Program-made: the position numbers and the translations under genes
Source of the DNA: Actinostola sp. cb2023
Taxonomy: Eukaryota > Cnidaria > Anthozoa > Actiniaria > Actinostolidae
Length of the DNA stretch: 64,000 nt
Direction of reading: 5' to 3'
Assembly: GCA_033675265.1 (NCBI GenBank)
Contig: JAUJYZ010001029.1
Span: 62,001 to 126,000, forward strand
In this document: one piece after another, positions 47,641-56,234 of the stretch
Layout of the letters: the number at the start of each line of letters is the position of its first letter
Position numbering within the stretch: the first letter of the stretch is position 1
Notes under the pieces: model-generated
What the model was told of the DNA's origin: nothing
The model's database searches: none
Seen by the model: the letters and a program-made list of their open reading frames with translations, nothing else

Positions 47641-48015
47641 AGAATTGAACTTTTGGTCGTGGTTATGTGAAAACCGTTTTTTGTTTTGAAGGGTCCTTTT
47701 TATTTAAATGCAAATTTAGAGCAAAGCTGCAAACCGAGATAAAGACATAATTGCTGGAAAAATTAGAAGGATAATACAATGCTAGAAATGCAAAGAAGTT
47801 GGTTAACTGTTTTTTGTTTATGCCTGGTTGGGCAATAAAGATGAGTGAAAAATAAATTAGAATATGTTGACTGTTTCTAGAGTCGAAGATATAGAAGTGA
47901 AAATTGTTTTGCATTAACTCAGATAGAGAATTTTAGTTTGGGAATAGGCAGCTGAGAGAAACAAAATCACAAAAGAAGAAAGGCGAAACTTAATTACAGT
48001 CTGTTAGTTCATTTA

Positions 48016-48730
48016 TCAATTGATTCTTTTACTTATTGCATATGGCTTGTATGCCTCAGGTCCCTTGTACAAGTTTCCTTCGATGAACAACTGGTCATAT
48101 TTTATGAACGTTTTCTTTCTTTCAGTGTGAGCCTTCTTCATTACCTGCACAAGCTTTATTCTTACCTCGAGCACCTCCGGTGCGTAGTCCTCCGCAATGC
48201 CAAACGTTGTACCTTTAAGGTTTTTGGCCATCATTCTGATCCGTTCTTTTTCTTTGAAATACGATAATTTTGCTATTATTGGTCTTGGTTTCATCATTAG
48301 TGGGCGGTTTGGCAGCTGTTGTTCTATGAACCCTTTCTATGGATATGTTTGTTGCAAAGTCATGTCCACCACCTAGATCGTTCTCTAAGAACTTTCTTAG
48401 GGCTTGTTCAGCGTCCTGGTAGCTTTCGTTGGCTTGTTCTGCGATATTGAAGAAACGAAGATTGTTTCTTCTGGAGTGGCTTTCTAGTTTTACTCCTCTT
48501 GCTTTCTCTGCCCCTAGATCATCAATTAGAGCAAATATATCTTGCTGTTGTATAGAAGTAGTCTCTCTTAAGTCTGCTACGTTGCTCTTCAAATCTTGTA
48601 TTTCGTCATATGCAAACTTTAAACTTTCCTCAAAGTGGTTGTTCTTAGTTTGTAGTTCGCTTACTTGTTCTTTCAACGTTTGTATTTCTTTGACGGCGGC
48701 TAGAGCTACGTCGAGCTTCTCGTTGATCAT
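48016..48730 (-). pseudogene. LINE ORF1 (L1 ORF1p-like, Transposase_22 type)
   Basis: A coiled coil (residues about 1-75 of the open frame), then SHSRRNNLRFFNI and IERVHRT, typical of the L1 ORF1 RNA-recognition domain, then KPRPIIAKLSYFKEKERI in another frame. A one-base shift near 48,287 separates them. The frame is open further 5' toward about 48,850 with a probable second shift after an ATG there. ORF1p packages LINE RNA. Confidence 0.85.
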
Positions 48731-48905
48731 ATTAAGTGTCTCACTGCAGCAGCATGGCGGCGGAGCGTCATCTTCGTCCGTTTGAGTTTGTGAGCCTTTG
48801 CTTCGCGCGCCTTCTTCTTTTTCTGTCTTAAGCTTTTTCTTCGTTTTCTGCCATTGCCCGATGTTATGTTACATTATGTGTCTGTGGTATACCACAAAGC
48901 AACCG

Positions 48906-49240
48906 AAAGGTTGTTGTTGTTGTTGTCTGCTGTTGTTGTTGTCTGCTGCTGTTGTTGTCTGCTGTTGTTGTTGTCTTCTGTTGCTGTTGCTGTTGTCTGT
49001 TGCTGTTGCTGTTGTCTGTTGCTGTTGTCTGCTGCTGTTGTTGTCTGCTGTTGTTGTTTTCTGCTGCTGTTGCTGTTGTCTGTTGTTGTCTGCTGCTGTT
49101 GCTGTTGTCTGTTGTTGTCTGCTGCTGTTGCTGTTGTCTGTTGCTGTTGTCTGCTGCTGTTGCTGTTGTCTGTTGTTGTTGTCTGCTGCTGCTGCTGTTG
49201 TTGTTGTCTGCTGCTGTTGTCTGCTGCTGTTGTTGTTATC
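48906..49240. repeat. trinucleotide array (CTG/TTG)n, 5' side of the LINE
   Basis: TGTTGTTGTCTGCTGTTG-type repeats in the same orientation as 41,640-42,078. The LINE therefore split one array. Confidence 0.92.
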
Positions 49241-49357
49241 TTGGAATATGATGTTGATGAACAGATGAATTGTTGTACTTAGAATCCCATAGCTCAAATG
49301 AAACTCGCGCGCTGATTGGCTGAGAAGCAAACCGGATGTCGAGAGGATATTCTATAG

Positions 49358-49497
49358 GTAAATTCATTGGATGACTCGTGAATTCCACGTTGAATTCACG
49401 AGAAAAGGCGATATCGCACAAGTCGCGAAGCGACGAGTGCGATATCGCCTTTTCGAGTGAATTCAACGTGGAATTCACGAGTCATCCAATGAATTCT
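49358..49497. repeat. 140-bp hairpin (MITE-like) at the left end of the recombinase element
   Basis: Arms AAATTCATTGGATGACTCG, GTGAATTCCACGTTGAATTC and AAAGGCGATATCGCAC mirror around GCGAAGCGAC. Almost the same sequence occurs alone at 54,901-55,028, so it is also an independent repeat family. Confidence 0.85.
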
Positions 49498-49989
49498 CCT
49501 TGAATCCCATAGCGGACATGCAATTTAAGTTTTTTAGTTTTGTTTTGTTTTCAATGAGGATGAGCTACAGCGAAAAGCCATTCAGTGGTTATACGTGCGA
49601 GCCAATCAGAAAAAAGCTGAATTTGGTAGATTTGATCGTTTTGTTCTCAATCTCGTGGCTTTCGATCGGTGTCTATTTTTCATTTCAAAAAACTGTTTTA
49701 AGCAACAAAGTCAAGCACTAAGATGTAAACAAAGTTGTTTATTTAAACCAGAAGAAACTATGGTCAAGAAAATAGATTGTTTTATGGTATAACCGAGCTA
49801 ACAAACTCGATCTGAAGAATATTTCAAACAGTCAAAATCAGTGGACAACTCAAAGAAGGTGAGTTTTCTAGTCAGAAAAAACTAGCATAGATTTTGTTTT
49901 ACAATCTCAAGAAAAGAATGTTTAAGCTAAAACTTAACAATGTGTTTGATTTTCTTTACAGTCCAGTCTAAATCAATGTCAAAGTCAAA

Positions 49990-51580
49990 CTAATTGCTGC
50001 TTGGTCGACCCACATTGGATTGCAGGTTGATTGAGATATTTACAGTGGAGTTGTTGAACGTTGCATCCGTGAATAATCCACTAACAGCTTCAGTTAGGCA
50101 GCCAAACGAACCTACATTTCGAGCTTGAGGAACTGCTGGACACAACATAGTCGGATTTGTTGATGTAGATGAGGAAATCGCAGAGCTGGCATTAGAAGTA
50201 GTGGTTTCAGTTGCACTCGTCACGATCGTGTTTGTGGCTGTTATCGCTGGCGTATAACCGGCCAATTTGTTGGACATTCGTCGCTGTTTCTCGAGGGGAT
50301 TATGACTATAGCTGGATATTGAGTCGGAGTTGGCATGACCCGTGAGCTCAGCGATCTCAAGAGGACTGAATTCACCACGAAGAGATTGTATGGCTGTTTT
50401 ACGGCCGCTTGAGTTGGTGAACTTGCCCTGTATTCCAGCAGTTGATTTAATGGTCGCCATCAGTCTTACGCAGTGCATTGACGCCCACTGGACTCTTCTT
50501 ATACCAAATGTTGGTCTTCGGGTTGTCAACAGGAGATACAAAAAAACAGCTGGGGACATTATCGCCCTTGGGACGGCGATTAAGGTACTCGATGAAAGCC
50601 TGGTATGGATCACGCTCGCCACCGTCTGTCTTCCAAATTTTGTTGTTATACTTCCTCGCCCGTTTATTACTACTTTCTTCATCGCCCTGGCGGTTTTTCG
50701 TCTGCCTCTCATTGTACTCTATGTAGGTATCTTTAATGAGGAAATCTTCAAGTTGGCAATCTCGTTGTTCTTGGAAACCTCTCATGCCCAGATGCATCAT
50801 GTTATTCCACCAGACGAGTCGCAGGAGTGCTCTTGGGGAATGCATTCCAACTGCGCCGCTTTCCCACATTTTTTGGACATCTTCGTCTTCTATGGGCTGG
50901 GCTGTGTTTGGTTTATTGCCGAAACCTTTCTTCTTTAGATCCTTTTTCTTCAAGGACAGCATTTCGGCAACCTCTTCAAATTCTGTACCAGAACCCTTTT
51001 CAATGTCGAAGTTATCTACGGCAGGAGGACATTGACGCTCAAGGAAATAGCGACGGAGGCCATTACGGTAGGTTTGTAATGTCCCTGGTTCATATTCTTT
51101 GCCTTTATTTTCTTTAGTGGTTTGTCGTATCTCTAGGAAAAAATGCTTGAGAAGCTTCGGTGCTTCATTCTTGGAAATCTGCTCTAAGTTAACTTCCTCT
51201 CCATATTTTTCCTTGTACCACGACTTGAAGCGTCGGACGGCAACATTGGTACTTTTTTTCGTGTTTATTGCCACCAAATTTTCCTTGAATGCAGCCATTT
51301 CTTCCTCACTGTAGGATACAATAGCTGCTTGTTTGGCATTCTCGGCTACCTTTACTTTGTCATTATCTTGGTCTGCCACGTCGAGGTTGCTTTCTTTAAG
51401 TGTTACAAGATTTGTTGCTGTTGTTTTGCTAGATGAAGCCATGTTTCTCTCCTCTTGACGGCGTTTCGTGCTCTCTAAAGTTAGCGGCTTTTTTCCTCGT
51501 TCCAGGAACGGAAACTGCACTTTAAAATTTGGTAAAATTTCGAAAATATCTTGTTGTTGTTGTTTGGGTAGGGATTTCAT
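49990..51580 (-). pseudogene. Crypton/DUF3504-like tyrosine recombinase, one frameshift
   Basis: Tyrosine recombinases cut and rejoin DNA through a catalytic Tyr. The first ATG is at 51,580; a stronger context (AACATGG) marks 51,442. The N-terminal part (RRFKSWYKEKYGEE, YEPGTLQTYRNGLRRYF) resembles the core-binding domain of the DUF3504/QRICH1/ZMYM group. The catalytic part has LGMRGFQEQR (Arg), NIWYKKSPVGVN, FTNSSGRKT (HxxR position), LTGHANSDSISSY (His/Tyr). A one-base shift near 50,464 splits it just after VNALRK. In relatives the third block usually reads TNHSxRKT; here His is Ser (codon TCA). The C-terminus is Thr/Ser/Asn-rich. Decay or altered chemistry are both possible. Confidence 0.82.
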
Positions 51581-51668
51581 TCAGGTTTCTTCAAGTTCAG
51601 TTGTTGTTGTTTTCGCAAAGTTTGACAATAGTTCAAAATAAATAATACGGGTTGCCTGTGTAATGAGT

Positions 51669-51809
51669 GAATTCAGCTTTTCAAAGCGTTGAATTCCACG
51701 CTGAATTCCCTCTCATCCGGTTTGCTTTTCAGCCAATCAGCGCGCGAGTTTCATATGAGCTATGGGATTCAGCGTGAAATTCAACGCTTTCAAAAGCTGA
51801 ATTCAACGA
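51669..51809. repeat. hairpin at the right end of the recombinase element
   Basis: Arms GAATTCAGCTTTTCAAAGCG and its inverse enclose the shared 57-bp sequence as a loop. The arms differ from the left hairpin but use the same GTTGAATTCCACG core. Confidence 0.8.
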
Positions 51810-51829
51810 TATATAGGGATCCCGCGCTG

Positions 51830-52440
51830 AATTTTGTATTTTTAAGAAATAATTTAAAAGTTAAAAAAAAAAAGAGTTCGATTTTCGTCTTTGTTTCTCA
51901 CCAAGAAAACAAATAAATATTGAGATTGCTTAAAAAAGGAACAAATAACAACATTTACAGACAGAAATAATGTTTTTTTTGTTTTGAAAATGCGATTAAA
52001 ATCAAGACATTTGAAAAGCTGAATTGCATGAAAATACCGTAAAATAACAACATTGAAAACTAAATAATGCAAGCTTAAATTAATACTCTACTGAATGAAT
52101 GATTCTTAAAATCGATGCACCAAAGACTTGCAATAGTTTTTTCCCAACTTTTGAGTTTAAATTTAATTTTTTTGAAAGACCGAAAAAGCTTTTAACTTTG
52201 CCTGTCAATGGCATCTACAAGACGTCGGTTGCAGCAAAGTACGATTTTCCAGCTCTTCTCATTACTAAAGTCTAAACTGAACACGAAATCAAAGCAAATC
52301 ATGGTTGAATCTTGCTTTAGCATCTCTAACACTAAATATATTCGATGTAAAGAATAATTCAGATAATTATTGAAATAAAAGATAAGAATCGAAGTTTGAG
52401 AAAGAGACTATGAAGTACAACGACAACAAATCATGGCGAA
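51830..52440. other. no gene recognised
   Basis: AT-rich intergenic DNA right of the recombinase element; nothing supported. Confidence 0.4.
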
Positions 52441-52442
52441 CG

Positions 52443-52602
52443 AATTCTTGGGTTGCACGTTACGTCATAGCCGCCATGTTGGATGACAATAACAAAGTAT
52501 CCCTCATTAGCTTCTCTTGTTGGTTCATCCAACATGGCGGCTGCACCTTTGTTATTTATATCTGAAGGGATTTTGAGTCACGTGGTTGCAACCCAAGAAT
52601 TA
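52443..52602. mobile_element. 160-bp MITE with TIR AATTCTTGGGTTGCA
   Basis: Perfect 14-15 bp ends. The interior holds TTACGTCATAGCCGCCATG, then TTCATCCAACATGGCGGC and a GTCACGTGG. Related to 11,697-11,841. Confidence 0.8.
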
Positions 52603-53020
52603 CAACTCCAGCACAACGTACCACAATCTAATAGAAGCCAATAGATAAACAACAAAAATGTTAACAAATTCATCATGTCCTGTGAAAAGTTGAAGTTCAG
52701 CTTCTCACTGATGCAAGCGGCAGTTCTCTGATCGGATTGAAAGTACAAAAAGAAACGTCAGTTGAGAAAATTTGTGCGATTGATTAAAGTTTTATGACGG
52801 GATAGAATAAGTCCGTAGTTTTATATCTTTCCGATTAACTTCTTTGTTAAACAGAATATCAGAAAAGTATACTTACAAGTTTGACAAGACTGATTGTGAA
52901 AAGTTGAGAACTTTTCTCCCGTGTCATCAATTTTAGCCGTCTTTCTGGTTGTAAGATTTCGTTAACTATGAATGTTATCCATATCTAGATATTAGATAGA
53001 TAGATAGATAGATAGATGTA
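52603..53020. other. no gene recognised
   Basis: Unassigned AT-rich DNA ending in a short (GATA)n run at about 52,994-53,016. Confidence 0.4.
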
Positions 53021-53122
53021 TTATTTACAATATGAGTGGCAATGTTGTATCTTATTTACAATCTCGAGCCGAAGGCGAGAGATTGTAAATAAGATACAAC
53101 ATTGTCACGAATATTGTAAATT
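53021..53122. mobile_element. palindromic MITE, about 100 bp
   Basis: ATTTACAATAT...GGCAATGTTGTATCTTA and TTTACAATCTC are mirrored around GAGCCGAAGGC. Confidence 0.78.
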
Positions 53123-54110
53123 ACTTATGATATTGTTTAATCATTGTTTGAACCAGGTAGGCGTTTCAACCAGAATTGTAGTCAATATCTGATTGAGATG
53201 AAAAGAATATAATAATTAAATAACTGTTCTTTTAGCATTCAATTCTCATTCCGATTGCTTGACCGCACTAAACAATGAAGGCAGTTTCGTATTATATTAA
53301 GATATCGATTGTTTAATAAATGTTTTATTCCTTTTCATACTTGGTAGTTTTTGAATAGAGTTGATTGCTCATTAAGACATAACAAAGAACAAATACGGCA
53401 AATATGTAATATGCCTGCTTTTTCATTTAGAATACATTTACACTTTTGTTTGGTTTTCAAAGGGCGCTTTAATTGTGAATGCGAATTAACGGAGTTTTGA
53501 TTCTTTTCAATCAAATCAAGAACAGTTCTCACAGCTAGGAAGGTCATAGACTGAGCTAAGACGAGCATTTGAGACGATGGCTGACAATGTTCGTAAACTG
53601 CCAAAAGTGCATCACAAGAGAGTCAGTTGTTGAGGGAATGTGCCCAAACTAGCACCGAAGTGGAGTGTAAAGATTTCTGATGTCTGGCAGATGTCTCGTA
53701 AAAACAAGGTAGCAAGGAAAGAGTCTATATTGACTTTCTTTTGACACATAAATTCCGTATGAAGTTCTAGTTCGACTAACATTACTTTATCATCTTCTAA
53801 TTCGAGGTTCTTGAAAATAATAATGTAGCAAGTAACGCAATATTTAGCGAGAACTGTGCGAAGTCCTTAATTTGAAGTAATCTCGTGTCTTTCAAAGTTT
53901 GTTATAATTTATTTGAGATTGTGAAAGAATTGCCGCATAAAGCTAGAAATCCAATGATTGTATCATTAGTAAGTAAGTTAAAACTGTGAAGGTGCTAAGC
54001 TCCAATAGAGGAAGAGAGTTACATTAAAGAAACTGCGGAACAAAATCTAACGTGTACTGATTTTTCTTAATTAGCTTTTAGGAAAATGTATTGTTCCTCT
54101 CATATAATGC
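53123..54110. other. no gene recognised
   Basis: AT-rich. An 89-aa minus-strand ORF (53,335-53,604) has no recognisable feature. Confidence 0.35.
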
Positions 54111-54240
54111 ATTGATCGATACAGAATACTTATAGAGCTTATTAGTATTCTGTATCTGATACAGAATACTAATAAGGTCTATTAGTATTCTGTATCAGAT
54201 ACAGAATACTAATAAGCTTTATTACTATTCTGTATCATAC
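54111..54240. repeat. three tandem palindromes of ATACAGAATACTAATA
   Basis: GATACAGAATACT...TATTAGTATTCTGTATC repeats three times head to tail, so each boundary is itself a palindrome. It can form a chain of hairpins. Confidence 0.85.
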
Positions 54241-54411
54241 TTATGAACAATTGCAGTAATTAATCAACCCCACCTATTCCCTGCCAACTATTCAAACCCT
54301 CCCCATGCTTTTAGTTTCTTGGAAATTGTATGGGAGTTACAAGGTAGCCACGTGACCAGAATGCTGAGCACAGATTGGACAGCTGCCTAATGAATTATTA
54401 ATGAATATTAT

Positions 54412-54634
<223 letters not shown>

Positions 54635-54900
54635 GATCTTTATTAAAAAATAATTACATTATGTAGATCTATGGCTGTGTTACTGTTGTAGATTTTCCGT
54701 AAATGTAGACGTTAAAACGACTGAAGAAAACAACTTTTGTCCTTCAAATAAACTGCATGATTTTGGTATTCAAGTTTGATTAATTCCTATTGGCTAGCGT
54801 AGCGAAAGACTGAACACTGCACTGGCTTTCTTTGCGACGCGCGCTATAGCGACTCAAAATAAATTGTCTAAAAACTATTATTTTTTTTTAAACAGAGAAT

Positions 54901-55028
54901 GCTATGGGATTCAAGGAAAATTCATTGGTTCGACTCGTGAATTCCACGTTGAATTCACTCGAAAAGGCGATATCGCACACAAGTCGCTTGGAATTCCCTC
55001 GTCAGCCAATGAATTTACCTATGGAACT
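54901..55028. mobile_element. solo hairpin repeat related to the recombinase element end
   Basis: It begins GCTATGGGATTCAAGG and shares ATTCATTGG, CTCGTGAATTCCACGTTG and AAAGGCGATATCGCAC with 49,358-49,513 in inverse, but the right arm is shortened. It could be a non-autonomous relative. Confidence 0.75.
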
Positions 55029-55855
55029 TCCATATTTTATACATTTTTCTATTACTTTGTCGTTTCTTTATTCATTCATTCACGTGATCACTGTGTTTTA
55101 TACCTTTACAGGTGAAACATGAACTTCTAGAAACATTGGACTGCGATTTAGACCGATTCGATGGGTCGGTCTGTTCGCTCTTTGTCGTTGAGCAGCCACC
55201 ACTGTAGCGGAGCGACCACAGCGACTTATAGAATCGGTCTGTGGGAAATTGGTTTATAAACAAGAAGTATCAAACTTACAGAACACCATATTTTAATAAA
55301 TATTTCATTTGCCGCACACGTTTCTTCGAGTAAAGCAAAATGGATTCATACTCATACCTCAAAAATATTTTTTCCCCAAAAAATCGATATCTAGATCACA
55401 GAGAAAAGGGAGGGCTACTAAGTTTAGAGAAAGCTAGATCTACCAATCAATCAAATAGAAAAAACACAAACAAACAATTTTAATGAAACCTTAATAAACA
55501 AAGTCTGTTAGTTACAACAATAGGTTTTTAAAATTAAAGAGATATTATAAAATCAACGGATATACGTAATAATTCTGGAAATACGTTCCAATGTTTTGAA
55601 CATCATATCAAGATCGCGCAAAATATATAAGACAAAAATACTGGGTTCAAGCGAAAAAGACTTGCTATATGACTACTCGAATCAAAAACAAGAAACAGAT
55701 GGCCTTTTTGAGATGAAACTCACTATAAAATCCACACTTGTTTCTAACTATATTAACTCAACATTGATGCGCTTCCTATAGCTACTTAAATTTCTTTTAG
55801 GCCGGGTATAATTCACAGCATCGAGAACTAGTAGATCCTGAAAGAAGAGAAAACA
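55029..55855. other. no gene recognised
   Basis: Contains an inverted AGACCGATTC / GAATCGGTCT pair at about 55,150-55,245. Otherwise nothing supported. Confidence 0.35.
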
Positions 55856-55860
55856 ATAAT

Positions 55861-55990
55861 AAAAATAAAAATAATCTTTATTTTAAGTGGGTTTACAAAT
55901 ACAGCAAATACAACAATACTGGTTTCCGATTTGGCCCACTACATACAATAACTACTGATTACAATAATTACAGAACAAATATACAAGTTA
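55861..55990 (-). mobile_element. retroelement 3' tail
   Basis: AATAATAAAAATAAAAATAA then TCTTTATTTTAAGTGGG. The same layout and strand as the other AATAAAG-type tails in the window. Confidence 0.4.
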
Positions 55991-56132
55991 CAATCGAAAA
56001 AAACTGACATAATGAAATTACTCGGTTACGCAAAATTAGTTAACGAGGCATTTACAAACTGACATTTCTAGAGCAATAAAACAAGCAACAACCAGACAGG
56101 TTTGAACCAGACAGCACATGAATGCATTACCT

Positions 56133-56234
56133 TCATCCAAAACTCAAATCCTTAAGTTCACCTTCCGGTGAATTATCTCTTTCGGCGTCCTTTTGTACAA
56201 GAACCTCATCGAGTTCGTCTTCCAAAGATTTTGT
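56133..56234 (-). CDS. acidic-repeat gene terminal exon
   Basis: Acceptor ATCCTAG; TKSLEDELDEVLVQKDAERD and a stop TGA at 56,133-56,135. Confidence 0.55.
   Translation of the reverse strand, partial: TKSLEDELDEVLVQKDAERDNSPEGELKDLSFG

Larger units (their letters stand above)
42079..48905 (-). mobile_element. L1/Tx1-like LINE, decayed, with nested insertions
   Basis: Minus-strand order: ORF1, then ORF2 with endonuclease, reverse transcriptase and C-terminal CCHC-like motif, then about 500 bp 3' UTR ending in AATAAAAAAAATATTT and an A-rich tail. At least five frameshifts, one in-frame stop and two insertions (43,111-43,403 and 43,876-45,171) kill it. Both outer borders pass straight into the same trinucleotide array. 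ORF1 of the L1 type and an AP endonuclease place it in the L1/Tx1 group; the exact clade needs a tree. Confidence 0.9.
49283..51771 (-). mobile_element. 2.5 kb tyrosine recombinase element with inverted flanks
   Basis: GAATCCCATAGCTCA, then ACTCGCGCGCTGATTGG and AGCAAACCGGATG (49,283-49,339), recurs in inverse at 51,715-51,771 with about three mismatches in 57 bp. The recombinase ORF lies between. Each side also holds a hairpin of GTGAATTC/GTTGAATTC blocks (49,358-49,497; 51,669-51,809). Cryptons normally lack terminal inverted repeats, so either these ends define an unusual element or two related MITEs happen to bracket a Crypton. Confidence 0.6.

Noticed and set aside
50342..51314. Several plus-strand ORFs (up to 198 aa)
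   Set aside because: Antisense shadows of the tyrosine recombinase gene.
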